Positions 28,267-37,018 of a stretch of DNA of 64,000 nt are shown piece after piece (the first letter of the stretch is position 1; every line of letters starts with the position of its first letter). Source of the stretch: Chloroflexota bacterium (GTDB lineage: Bacteria > Chloroflexota > Anaerolineae > Aggregatilineales > Phototrophicaceae). The DNA lies in contig JAPPFH010000002.1 in the NCBI GenBank assembly GCA_028875185.1, positions 1 to 64,000 of the forward strand. The letters run 5' to 3'. The position numbers and the translations under genes were made by a program. Below the pieces are notes generated by a model. It did no database searches and was not told where the DNA came from. It was given only the letters and a program-made list of their open reading frames with translations.

Positions 28267-28653
28267 ATGAGCGACCTGCCAATTGATGCGCAGATCACCT
28301 TTGTCTACACGGGCGACTTGGCGCGCTCCGCCCGCTTCTACGAATCCATTCTCGGTTTACCGTTGGCGGTCGATCAGGGGACTTGTCGCATTTATCGCGT
28401 ATTGGATCGCCACGCTTACCTCGGCCTCTGTCAGCGTGATGGCGCGCCCGAGGTCGCCTCAGGCATAATCATCACATTGGTAACAAACGACGTGGACGGC
28501 TGGTACGAGCGAATCACATCGCTTGGCTGGGAATGCGAGCATCGGCCGCGACGAAATGATCGCTACAAGATTTATCATTTCTTCTTGCGGGACCCATCGG
28601 GTTATCTCATCGAGATTCAGCGCTTTGACAGCGCGGATTGGGATACGTCTTGA
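28267..28653 (+). CDS. VOC-superfamily (glyoxalase/bleomycin-resistance fold) protein
   Basis: The protein has 128 residues. The beta-alpha-beta-beta-beta units of the vicinal oxygen chelate fold are readable: ITFVYTGDLARSARFYESILGLPL at the start and YHFFLRDPSGYLIEIQRF at the end, the latter with the metal-binding Glu. The substrate is unknown. Such proteins act as dioxygenases, isomerases or antibiotic binders. A GAGGAA ribosome site precedes the ATG, and it follows the M1-like gene by 11 bases. It converges on ppc, with an 8-base gap. Confidence 0.87.
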   Translation: MSDLPIDAQITFVYTGDLARSARFYESILGLPLAVDQGTCRIYRVLDRHAYLGLCQRDGAPEVASGIIITLVTNDVDGWYERITSLGWECEHRPRRNDRYKIYHFFLRDPSGYLIEIQRFDSADWDTS

Positions 28654-28660
28654 GTGACGA

Positions 28661-31342
28661 CTAGCCGGTCGTCTTCATGCCGGCGGCGATCCCGTTTATC
28701 GTCGCCAGCGTGGCGTCTAGCGTGGGCCGCCAGCACTCGTCGCTTTCATCCATCTGCCGCAGCTCACGCAATAGGGCGACTTGCATGAAATTTAGCGGAT
28801 CGACGTATGGGTTGCGCCGCTCAATCGATGTCTTGATTGCCGACATATTCGTCAGCAGATCCGCTTGCTCGGTAACACGCATGATCATGGCGCTGCTGAG
28901 GTGGTGCTCTTTCTTGATCCAGTCATAAAACTGCTTGCGCAATTCAAGCGGCTCAACCAGCGAGGCATATAATTCAGCGATCCCCATATCGGCTTTCGCG
29001 ACATCGAGTTGGGCATTGTCAATCAAGGCGCTGAAAAAAGACCAATTGCGATACATCTCGCGCAGGACCCGCAGCCCATCCGATTCTTCACCGATGTATG
29101 TATCAAAAGCCGTGCCCAGGCCAAACCAGCTCGGAACAATGGCGCGGCTCTGCATCCAGCTGAACATCCACGGAATCGCCCGCATGGCGGAAAAGCCGCC
29201 CTTCTGCTGACGTTTTGCCGGGCGCGAGCTGATCTGCATGCGCGCCAACTCGTTTATCGGCGTCGCCTGCTGCCAGTAATCCAGGAAGCCTTCGCTTTCG
29301 TAGACGAACTTCCGATAGTAGCGCTGGCTGAGCTCAGACAGACGCGCCATCACATCGAAATATTCGGCAGGGACATGATGCCGCTCTCGCAAGCCCATCC
29401 CAATCAGCACCGCGTTCATAACCTGATGGAGGTGGCGATGCCCAATGCCTCGGTTGCTGTAGCGATACGCGATGACTTCGCCCTGTTCAGTAATCTTGAC
29501 GCCGCCTTGCAAAGACTCGCTTGGCTGCGAGAGAATCGCGCGGTTAGTTGGCCCTCCGCCGCGGCCGATGCTGCCGCCCCGCCCGTGAAAGAGCTCCAGC
29601 GACACACCCTCTTCCACGCATTTCTGCGTGAGCATGCGCTGCGCGTTGTAGAGATTCCAGTTGGACGCCAGATAGCCGCCGTCCTTGCTGCTGTCTGAGT
29701 AGCCGATCATTACCTGTTGGCGCAAGCCGCGTTTGCCAGCGCGCGCGACAAGGTGCTTGCGATATTCGGCGTTTCTAAAGAGCGACTCCATAATCTGGGT
29801 AGCGCGGTAAAGATCGTCAATGGTCTCAAATAGGGGCACGATGTATATGTCGTTGTCGATGCCAACCTCGCGCGCAAATAGCAGCATCGCCAGCACATCG
29901 CTCGGATTTCTGGACATGCTGGCGATGACCGTGTCAATCACGATGGCGTCATAGCGCGCCTGCGCTTCCGCAATCATGCGCCAGGTGCGAATGATGCTCT
30001 GGGTCGTCTCGGTGACGACGGATAAGTCGTTGGGGAAGAGCGGGCGTCTGTTGCGAATCTCCGCGGACAGCAGCGCCTGCTTTTCATCTTCTGGCAGGCT
30101 GCTGTAGCTTTGAACGATTCCGTAATGACTGAATAATTCGTCCAAAGCCGCGACATGCAAGCCGGCGTCTTCACGCACTTCCAGCGGGACAAGGTGCAAA
30201 CCGAACAGGCGCGCCTTGCGAATCAATCGTTGGACGGCGCCCATTGCCGCGCGCCGTCCACGATGCGCTTTGAGACTGTCTTGGATCAACAAAAGATCGC
30301 TTAGCAAGTCCCGGCTCGAACGATACTGATCGTCTTGAAGCCGCTGACGGATGATGGCCAGCTTCTGCCGGTATACTTCGCCGGGATAACGCGCCTCCCT
30401 CAAGGACGATTCCTTAACTGCAAGCCGTAGCGCTTCTGACACGCCAAACTGATTCGTGTCTTGCGTCAGGTTTTGCGTCAGCGCGTCGATCTCATCAAGA
30501 TAAATCTGCCGCGCCGTTTTCCGCAATGTAGCAAGCGTTTGCAGCGTAACATCCGTGGTTACGTTTGGGTTGCCATCGCGGTCGCCGCCGATCCAGGAGG
30601 CGTAGCGCAGCACAGGCGGCAATTCGGACCAATCCTCGTCCGGATAAAAGCGCTCCAGCGCCAGTTGCAGGTCTTCATAAATGTCGATGACAACGTCAAT
30701 GATGACGGAGCGGATGAAATATATCCCGAAATCTACTTCATCGGACACTTGCTTTTTTGAAGCGCGCACTTGCCGCGTCTGCCACAGTTCTTCCACTTCT
30801 TCCGCCAAATTGCGCTCCAGTTTGCGCAATTCGCGCGGGAGCAGGTTGTGCCGGTCGCGCAATTCCATCATGCGCGCGATGTGGCGCAGAATGACCAGAA
30901 TCTCTTGCCGCTTCGCTTCGGACGGATGCGCGGTAAGCACCAGCCGCAATCGCGTTTGCTCCAATAGCGAGCGGATATCATCGGCGCTCTTGCCATTGGC
31001 TTGCAAAGCGCGAACCGCGTTGACGATGGACTCGTGCAGCGTCCCTTTGGCTTCCCGCTGGCGGATCACGCGGATGCGCTGCAAATCTTCGGCAATGTTT
31101 ATCAGTTGAAAATAATTGGAAAAGGCTTTGATTAGGATCTGCTTCGAATCTAGCGAAAGACTTTCCAGCCGTTCGGCTAATTGAAAGGCGGCCGCTGAAT
31201 CGCCGCTGCGCCGCGCTTTGGACATGGCGCGGATCTCCTCGACCAGCTCATACGCGTCCATGCCATTCTGCTCTTGAATGATGACGCCTAGCCAACTGCC
31301 CAAGGTATGGATGTCTTGGCTGAGAGACGAGTTGTTCGCCAT
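28661..31342 (-). CDS. ppc: phosphoenolpyruvate carboxylase
   Basis: At 893 residues this is a normal bacterial length. It carboxylates PEP to oxaloacetate, refilling the TCA cycle. Catalytic motifs are all present: LVLTAHPSEAKR (catalytic His, about 135), WIGGDRDGNPNV, GYSDSSKDGGY (about 550) and FHGRGGSIGRGGGP (about 595). A GAGGGGG site precedes the ATG. The aconitase at the start of the window works in the same cycle, and oxaloacetate supply also feeds 2-oxoglutarate for lysine synthesis. It is divergent from the formiminotransferase gene. Confidence 0.97.
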   Translation of the reverse strand: MANNSSLSQDIHTLGSWLGVIIQEQNGMDAYELVEEIRAMSKARRSGDSAAAFQLAERLESLSLDSKQILIKAFSNYFQLINIAEDLQRIRVIRQREAKGTLHESIVNAVRALQANGKSADDIRSLLEQTRLRLVLTAHPSEAKRQEILVILRHIARMMELRDRHNLLPRELRKLERNLAEEVEELWQTRQVRASKKQVSDEVDFGIYFIRSVIIDVVIDIYEDLQLALERFYPDEDWSELPPVLRYASWIGGDRDGNPNVTTDVTLQTLATLRKTARQIYLDEIDALTQNLTQDTNQFGVSEALRLAVKESSLREARYPGEVYRQKLAIIRQRLQDDQYRSSRDLLSDLLLIQDSLKAHRGRRAAMGAVQRLIRKARLFGLHLVPLEVREDAGLHVAALDELFSHYGIVQSYSSLPEDEKQALLSAEIRNRRPLFPNDLSVVTETTQSIIRTWRMIAEAQARYDAIVIDTVIASMSRNPSDVLAMLLFAREVGIDNDIYIVPLFETIDDLYRATQIMESLFRNAEYRKHLVARAGKRGLRQQVMIGYSDSSKDGGYLASNWNLYNAQRMLTQKCVEEGVSLELFHGRGGSIGRGGGPTNRAILSQPSESLQGGVKITEQGEVIAYRYSNRGIGHRHLHQVMNAVLIGMGLRERHHVPAEYFDVMARLSELSQRYYRKFVYESEGFLDYWQQATPINELARMQISSRPAKRQQKGGFSAMRAIPWMFSWMQSRAIVPSWFGLGTAFDTYIGEESDGLRVLREMYRNWSFFSALIDNAQLDVAKADMGIAELYASLVEPLELRKQFYDWIKKEHHLSSAMIMRVTEQADLLTNMSAIKTSIERRNPYVDPLNFMQVALLRELRQMDESDECWRPTLDATLATINGIAAGMKTTG

Positions 31343-31402
31343 CTATCGCCCCCTCTCGCCAATTTCGGCAAGGTTCGCCGGACTAATTTCGTGACTCGCA
31401 GC

Positions 31403-31414
31403 GCACTATAGTGC
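31403..31414. promoter_or_regulatory. 12-base palindrome in the ppc/formiminotransferase divergent spacer
   Basis: GCACTATAGTGC is perfectly self-complementary and contains a TATAGT hexamer that could serve as -10 for ppc on the minus strand, though no good -35 goes with it. A dyad here could control one or both divergent genes. This is a weak prediction. Confidence 0.25.
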
Positions 31415-31514
31415 AACTGACAAGCGTATTCCAGTAGGAGATGAGCGCGTTTCGTCTCGGCTCTGTAGATAATAGAATGGGGCGAGCCGATCGATTGGAT
31501 AGACGGAGTGGCGG

Positions 31515-32411
31515 TTGAACAAGATCATTGAATGCGTCGCCAACTATTCTGAAGGGCGGCGCCTGGACGTTGTTGACGAGATTGTCGATTCGATAGCGGG
31601 CGCTGCGGGTGTTGCTGTGCTTGGCGCCGAGAGCGACACTGATCACAATCGCTCGGTCGCGACTTTCATCGGCGCGCCGCAAGCTGTCGCCCATGCTGCC
31701 TATGCTAGCGTCAAGGTAGCAGCCCGCTCAATAGACATGAATCAGCATCGGGGCCAGCACCCGCGGATTGGCGCCGCCGATGTCATCCCCTTCGTTCCCC
31801 TGCGCAATGCGACCATGGCCGAGTGTGTATCTTTGGCAGGAGAGCTAGGCGCGCGGGTAGGCGAAGCATTGGGGCTGCCGGTATTTCTCTATGCCAATGC
31901 CGCCCGGCGAGTCGCCAATCGTGAGTTGTCTGCGATACGCCGCGGCGGGTACGAAAGCTTAAGCGAATCAATCAAGACCGGCGGTCCGCCACAGCCGGAC
32001 TTCGGTCCGCGCTCGCTCGGGCCTGCCGGTGGCTGCGCCATCGGCGCGCGTGATATCTTGATTGCATTCAACGTCTATTTGAATTCAACTGACGTGGTTA
32101 TCGCCCGGGCAATAGCGCGAAAAATCCGCGCGTCGTCGGGCGGATTGCCAAACGTGCAGGCGCTCGGCATGTTCGTCAAAGGCAAGGCGCAAGTGTCGAT
32201 GAATCTAACGGATTACCGCGTGACGTCGATGAGCGCCGTCTTCGAGCGGATTCGCCAAGAAGCGGACAAATATGGCGCAAGAATCGACGGTTCTGAAATC
32301 ATCGGATTGATTCCGCGAGACGCGCTGGCCGCCGCCTCCCCAACGGAATTGAAGATCGTAAACTTCACTCCCGATCGTCTGTTGGAATTCCATTTGGGCG
32401 AAATTGACTAA
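31515..32411 (+). CDS. glutamate formimidoyltransferase (FtcD N-terminal type)
   Basis: The 298-residue protein covers the two formiminotransferase subdomains only. The cyclodeaminase half of bifunctional FtcD is absent. MNKIIECVANYSEGRRLDVVDEIVDSI, DHNRSVATFIG, MNQHRGQHPRIGAADVIPFVP and YANAARRVANRELSAIRRGGYESL are conserved. It transfers the formimino group from formiminoglutamate to tetrahydrofolate at the end of histidine breakdown, or the reverse type of reaction with a formyl group. No other hut gene is nearby. The start is TTG at 31515 with GGAG about seven bases upstream. Confidence 0.9.
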   Translation: MNKIIECVANYSEGRRLDVVDEIVDSIAGAAGVAVLGAESDTDHNRSVATFIGAPQAVAHAAYASVKVAARSIDMNQHRGQHPRIGAADVIPFVPLRNATMAECVSLAGELGARVGEALGLPVFLYANAARRVANRELSAIRRGGYESLSESIKTGGPPQPDFGPRSLGPAGGCAIGARDILIAFNVYLNSTDVVIARAIARKIRASSGGLPNVQALGMFVKGKAQVSMNLTDYRVTSMSAVFERIRQEADKYGARIDGSEIIGLIPRDALAAASPTELKIVNFTPDRLLEFHLGEID

Positions 32412-32432
32412 GCGCTGGCGCGCAGGGGTCTG

Positions 32433-32462
32433 TTGCAAATGGTTTGAATGCTGGGTTAAAAT
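32433..32462 (+). promoter_or_regulatory. candidate promoter of the ABC importer-hyuAB operon
   Basis: TTGCAA (32433-32438) and TAAAAT (32457-32462) are 18 bases apart, 66 bases before the substrate-binding-protein start. The TTGACC at 32462 with TATAAC downstream is an overlapping but poorly spaced alternative. Confidence 0.3.
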
Positions 32463-32527
32463 TGACCTATCAGGCGATATAACATCGTTTGCGTATAGTT
32501 ATTCTCAGTATACAAAGGATGCCCCAA

Positions 32528-34072
32528 ATGAAACGCGCACTGCTCCTAATCCTCCTGCTTTCGCTGTTGTTGGCGCCTCTGGCGGTCTCGGTTGCGCAAG
32601 ACCGCAATGTATTTGTCTACGGGCATCCGGTGGCGTTTCCCAATCTTGACCCCAGCTCGGGCAATTCCAACGAAAATGTAGTAATGGGAAATGTCTACGA
32701 GACGCTCACGTTTTACAACGCGCCGGGCAGCGATGAAATCCTCAGCCCGAAGCTGGCGGTATCTTGGGAATCGTCTGAAGACTCCCTGACTTGGACCTTC
32801 AACCTGCGCGACGGCGTGACCTTCCATGACGGCGCCGCCTTCAACGCCGCGGCGGTCAAGAAAGCGCTGGACCGCACGATTGCCATTGGCGAAGGCTCTG
32901 CCTGGATTTACTGGATGATTGATTCCATCGAAGCGGTGGACGAGCTTGTCGTTCAATTCAACTTGAACACGCCGGCGCCGCTCGATCTGGTGCTTTCGGC
33001 TGGTTATGCCGCCTGGATCATGAGCCCGAACGCGGCTGACCAAGACAACGCCTGGTTCAATGATGGCAACGCGGCCGGCACGGGACCCTACATGATCGCG
33101 AGCAACGAGCCGGGCCAGCGCATGGTGCTCGAGGCAAACCCCAACTATTGGGGCGGCTGGTCCGAAGGTCAATTCGATACGATCGTCTTTGAAATCGTTG
33201 AAGATCCGACCGTGCTTGAACAAATGATTCGATCGGGCGACGCCGATTTCACCTACAGCTTGCCCTTCGACAATTATGGTCCCTTAGCCGACGCGCCCGG
33301 CCTGTCGGTGGTCGTAACGCCTTCCTTCCAGAATCTGTTGATTTTGCTGAATACGGTCAAGGAACCGACCAGCAGCAAGCTGGTGCGGCAGGCGCTGTCC
33401 TACAGCTTTCCTTATGGTGATGTCGTCTCCAGCTTGTACGCGGGCTTGGGCACGCAAGCTCGGGGACCGATCCCGGCAAATATGTGGGGGCACGGCGCCG
33501 ATCTACTGCAATACAGCCAAGATTTAGACAAGGCGCGCGAGCTCCTCGCGGAAGCGGGATATCCCGATGGCGGATTCTCCGTGGTTTATACGCATGTCGC
33601 CAGCGACCTTGATGAGCAGCAAGTCGGTGAACTCTGGCGCGCCAGTCTGGCTGAAATCGGCGTCGATCTGGAGATACGCGGCTTAGCGTGGCAAGCGCAA
33701 TGGGACCTGGCTATAAATGACCCCGCCAGCGCCCAGGACGCCTTCGGCTTCTATTGGTGGCCTGATTACATCACACCCAATTCCTGGCTGACCGGGATGT
33801 TCGTCAGCGAAGACGAACCCTTCTTCAATCTCAGCTACTACAGCAATCCCGCGTTTGACGATCTGATCGCCGAGGCGTCTTCGACCAGCGGCATTGATCG
33901 CGCCGCCGCCGAAGACCTGTATCTGCAAGCGCAAACCTTGCTGCTTGAGGATGCCGCCGCCATTTATGTCGTCGATTTGCCCGATATCCACGTGGTCCGC
34001 GATGATGTCGCTGGCTACGTCAACAACCCCGGCTACCCGCACGTGGTATTTTTCTACGATTTGACACGCTGA
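32528..34072 (+). CDS. ABC transporter substrate-binding protein, family 5 (peptide/nickel/opine type)
   Basis: This 514-residue secreted protein has a clear signal peptide (MKRALLLILLLSLLLAPLAVSVAQ) with no lipobox cysteine, although many Gram-positive SBPs are lipoproteins. It is the solute receptor of the importer encoded by the next four genes. YGHPVAFPNLDPSSGNSNEN, NVYETLTFYNAPG and LTWTFNLRDGVTFHDGAAFNA are classic SBP_bac_5 motifs. The ATG at 32528 follows AAAGGA and is chosen over an earlier one because it starts the signal peptide. Its ligand is probably a peptide or a cyclic amide, judged from the hyuAB genes downstream. Confidence 0.92.
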   Translation: MKRALLLILLLSLLLAPLAVSVAQDRNVFVYGHPVAFPNLDPSSGNSNENVVMGNVYETLTFYNAPGSDEILSPKLAVSWESSEDSLTWTFNLRDGVTFHDGAAFNAAAVKKALDRTIAIGEGSAWIYWMIDSIEAVDELVVQFNLNTPAPLDLVLSAGYAAWIMSPNAADQDNAWFNDGNAAGTGPYMIASNEPGQRMVLEANPNYWGGWSEGQFDTIVFEIVEDPTVLEQMIRSGDADFTYSLPFDNYGPLADAPGLSVVVTPSFQNLLILLNTVKEPTSSKLVRQALSYSFPYGDVVSSLYAGLGTQARGPIPANMWGHGADLLQYSQDLDKARELLAEAGYPDGGFSVVYTHVASDLDEQQVGELWRASLAEIGVDLEIRGLAWQAQWDLAINDPASAQDAFGFYWWPDYITPNSWLTGMFVSEDEPFFNLSYYSNPAFDDLIAEASSTSGIDRAAAEDLYLQAQTLLLEDAAAIYVVDLPDIHVVRDDVAGYVNNPGYPHVVFFYDLTR

Positions 34073-34090
34073 CAGCGACAGCAATGATCT

Positions 34091-34123
34091 GGCTCGGCGC
34101 GGCGGTGGACCCTGCGCCGAGCC
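34091..34123 (+). promoter_or_regulatory. perfect intercistronic hairpin between SBP and permease genes
   Basis: GGCTCGGCGC (34091-34100) and GCGCCGAGCC (34114-34123) form a 10-base-pair perfect stem with a 13-base loop. No U-run follows, so it is not a full intrinsic terminator. In other importer operons, hairpins at this junction stabilise the upstream SBP mRNA or reduce read-through, giving more SBP than permease. That role is inferred here. Confidence 0.55.
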
Positions 34124-34146
34124 GTCTCGGTTGAACTTAATGCGAC

Positions 34147-35169
34147 ATGGCTTTCGTCAGCTTCCTCCTCCGCCGTCTGGGTTTGTCAGTTGTAGTTTTC
34201 GTCGGCGTCTTGCTCCTGACGTTTATCGTCTCTAGAATCATCCCCAGCAATCCGGGTGCGCTTTACGCCGGCGCCCGCCCGCGGCCCGAACAAGTGGCGG
34301 CAATTGAGAAGAAGCTCGGGCTGGACAAGCCGCTGAGCGAACAGTTCCACATCTACGTCCATGATCTGCTTGGTGGAGACCTGGGCGAGTCGTATCATTC
34401 GCGGCGCTCAATCAACGCGGATTTGAGCATCTTCCTGCCAGCGACACTGGAATTGGTTATCGCCGCTGTGCTGATAGCGCTGGTTATCGGCATCCCGGTC
34501 GGCGTCTTGGCTGGCGCCTACCCGCGCGGCGTTTTCGATTACGCCACGCGATTTGTGGCGATAGCGGGCGTGTCCGTGCCCTCGTTCTGGCTGGCTTTGA
34601 TCGCTCAATCCGTCTTCTTCAGTCAGTTGGGCTGGTTGCCGCTGGGCAGCCGCATCAGCCGCGACGCGACGCTCTTCTATCCGATCGCGGCGCAGACTGG
34701 TTTTTATCTGATTGACGCGGCGATAAGCGCCAACTGGAAAGCCTGGTTCGACGCCTTGCATCACCTGATCTTGCCGGCTCTGGTGCTGTCCGCCTATCCC
34801 TTGGGCGTTACCATCCGCATGACGCAGGCATCCATGCTGGAAGCGCTGTCCGAAGCCTATGTTACGGCGGCGCGGGCGGCTGGCTTGCCGCGCCGTGTCA
34901 TTTTGTTCAAGCTCGCGCTCAAGAACGCGATCATGCCGGCGCTAACGGTGGTCGGTTTGTCCTTCGCCTATTCGATCACAGGCGCCTTTCTGGTGGAGAC
35001 GATCTTCTCCTGGCCGGGCGTCGGAAAATACGTTACTGAGGCAGTGCTTAATGTCGACTTTCCTGTGATCATCGCCGTCACCTTGGTTGTGACCATCTTT
35101 TACATCCTGGTCAATCTCCTGGTTGATGTCATACAAGCCTTCCTTGATCCGCGCTTGCGGCTGGTGTGA
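34147..35169 (+). CDS. ABC transporter permease, DppB/OppB type
   Basis: This 340-residue membrane protein has about six membrane segments. It forms one half of the importer channel. FLLRRLGLSVVVFVGVLLLTFIVSRIIPSNPG is the conserved N-terminus, and the EAA loop is visible in EAYVTAARAAGLPRRVILFKLALKNA (about 238-263), which couples to the ATPases. It ends by overlapping the next gene (GTGA). An insert of about 25 residues around residue 180-200 is slightly unusual. Confidence 0.92.
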   Translation: MAFVSFLLRRLGLSVVVFVGVLLLTFIVSRIIPSNPGALYAGARPRPEQVAAIEKKLGLDKPLSEQFHIYVHDLLGGDLGESYHSRRSINADLSIFLPATLELVIAAVLIALVIGIPVGVLAGAYPRGVFDYATRFVAIAGVSVPSFWLALIAQSVFFSQLGWLPLGSRISRDATLFYPIAAQTGFYLIDAAISANWKAWFDALHHLILPALVLSAYPLGVTIRMTQASMLEALSEAYVTAARAAGLPRRVILFKLALKNAIMPALTVVGLSFAYSITGAFLVETIFSWPGVGKYVTEAVLNVDFPVIIAVTLVVTIFYILVNLLVDVIQAFLDPRLRLV

Positions 35170-36044
35170 AAGGGCGGGCAGTCTTGCGCATTGAAGTTGG
35201 TTCAAGCGCCTGGTTCTTGCTTCGAGACCGGGCCGCTCTGATCAGTATGACTTTTCTCATTCTTATTGTGTTGTCGGCTGTATTCGCGCCTCTGTTAACG
35301 CCCTATGCCAGCCAGGGAATGGGCGCGCCTGACCTGGCAGCCAAGTTCGAGCCCCCAGGGATTGAACATCCCTTTGGCGCCGATGGCTTAGGGCGGGATC
35401 AGGTCGCCCGCTTGATGTTTGGCGCGCGCCGCTCATTGTCGATGGGCTTGCTCGTCGTGTTGATTGCCATTGTAATAGGCGCGCCGCTGGGCATGATCGC
35501 TGGCTATATCGGTGGTTGGATTGACGAAGCAGTTATGCGCGTCACCGATGTCTTTCTAGCCTTTCCGCCATTGCTGCTGGCGATTGCAATCGCCGCCGCG
35601 CTTGGCGCAAGCTACATAAACGCGGTGGTGGCAATCGCGGCGACCTGGTGGCCCTGGTATGCCCGCCTGGCGCGCGCGCAGACTTTGAGCATAAGGGAGC
35701 GCGCTTATATTGAAGCGGCGCGCAGCATCGGCGTTCGCGATCGCGTCATCATCAGGCGCCACATTTTACCTAATATCATGACGCCAATAATCGTTCAGGG
35801 CGCCCTGGATGTGGGCACTGCCATTCTGGTTGCCGCCGGATTGAGCTTCATCGGCCTTGGCACGCAAGCGCCCTTCGCTGATTGGGGTGTGATGATCAGC
35901 GACGGCCGGCTGTTCTTTCTGTCGGGCCGCTGGTGGATGTCCACATTTCCGGGCTTGGCGATATTCCTAACGGCGATGGCTTTCAATTTTCTGGGCGATG
36001 GCGTTCGGGTAGCTGCCGATCCTCGGCTGCGAAGGATGCGCTGA
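35166..36044 (+). CDS. ABC transporter permease, DppC/OppC type
   Basis: At 292 residues this is the second channel subunit. The N-terminal OppC domain (LLRDRAALISMTFLILIVLSAVFAPLL) is followed by five further segments. The EAA motif is ERAYIEAARSIGVRDRVIIRRHILPNIMTPI (about 177-207). HPFGADGLGRDQVARLMFGARRSL is typical of DppC. The start GTG overlaps the DppB stop by four bases, and the stop overlaps the DppD start, so translation is coupled along the operon. Confidence 0.92.
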   Translation: MKGRAVLRIEVGSSAWFLLRDRAALISMTFLILIVLSAVFAPLLTPYASQGMGAPDLAAKFEPPGIEHPFGADGLGRDQVARLMFGARRSLSMGLLVVLIAIVIGAPLGMIAGYIGGWIDEAVMRVTDVFLAFPPLLLAIAIAAALGASYINAVVAIAATWWPWYARLARAQTLSIRERAYIEAARSIGVRDRVIIRRHILPNIMTPIIVQGALDVGTAILVAAGLSFIGLGTQAPFADWGVMISDGRLFFLSGRWWMSTFPGLAIFLTAMAFNFLGDGVRVAADPRLRRMR

Positions 36045-37018
36045 TGGCAATTCTGAGCGTGCAAAACCTGCACGTGCAATTCAAGACGCCCTTCGGCGCG
36101 GTTTACGCCCTGCGCGGCATTGACTTCGAGTTGGCGAAAGGCGAGATCCTGGGCTTGGTCGGCGAGACCGGCTGCGGCAAGTCTGTCACCGGGCGCAGCA
36201 TCCTGCGCCTGCTGGATGACAACGCGCAGGTTACCGCCGGGCGAATTGCATTTGAAAACTCGGACTTGCTTCGCCTGCCCGAATCGGCAATGCGGGAAAT
36301 CCGCGGCAAGCGCATCGCCATGATATTCCAGGATCCAGCCACAGCGCTGAACCCTCTATTCACGATCGGGCAGCAGCTCGCTGACGTGTTGCGCGCGCAT
36401 GCCCCGGGAGCCGCCGCGGCGCGCCGCCGTCAATCACTGGACTTGCTCGCCAGCGTCGGTTTGCCCGATCCGGCACAGACCGCCAAAGTCTATCCGCATC
36501 AACTGTCCGGCGGCCAACAGCAGCGAGCCATGATCGCGCTCAGCCTAGCGGCGAAACCCGATGTCATCATCGCTGACGAACCGACTACGGCGCTTGATGT
36601 GACGATTCAAGCGCAGATACTTGATTTGCTGCGGAGGCTGCAGCGCGAACGAGCGATAAGCGTCATTCTCATTACGCACGACTTGGGCGTCGTAGCGGAA
36701 ACCTGCCAGCAGGTCGTCGTCTTATACGCCGGACGAGTCGTAGAAGCGGGCGCGGTTGCGGCGGTCTTTCCCGCTCCCCAGCATCCATATACCCAAGGTC
36801 TGCTGGCAGCCTTGCCACGCCCGGGCAGCCGCGGAAGCGACTTGAAAGTCATCCCAGGAAACGTGCCGAGCGGATTGGAACGGATTGACGGATGCGCCTT
36901 CGCGCCTCGCTGTGAACATGTGATGAATCGCTGCCGCGCGCGTCAACCAGCCTTCACTAGCTTCAGCGCCGCGCACCATGCCGCTTGTTTCTTGCACGAG
37001 GCATCTGTCTGTGGCTGA
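36044..37018 (+). CDS. ABC transporter ATP-binding protein, DppD/OppD type
   Basis: The protein has 324 residues. Walker A is GETGCGKSVTG (about 40-50), the signature is LSGGQQQRAMIAL, Walker B is VIIADEPTTALD, and the H-loop is VILITHDLG. The C-terminal oligopeptide-transporter extension (CAFAPRCEHVMNRCRARQPAF) contains the cysteines known to bind an Fe-S cluster in this family. It powers import with its partner. The start ATG 36044 overlaps the DppC stop. Upstream in-frame codons belong to dppC in another frame. Confidence 0.93.
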   Translation: MAILSVQNLHVQFKTPFGAVYALRGIDFELAKGEILGLVGETGCGKSVTGRSILRLLDDNAQVTAGRIAFENSDLLRLPESAMREIRGKRIAMIFQDPATALNPLFTIGQQLADVLRAHAPGAAAARRRQSLDLLASVGLPDPAQTAKVYPHQLSGGQQQRAMIALSLAAKPDVIIADEPTTALDVTIQAQILDLLRRLQRERAISVILITHDLGVVAETCQQVVVLYAGRVVEAGAVAAVFPAPQHPYTQGLLAALPRPGSRGSDLKVIPGNVPSGLERIDGCAFAPRCEHVMNRCRARQPAFTSFSAAHHAACFLHEASVCG

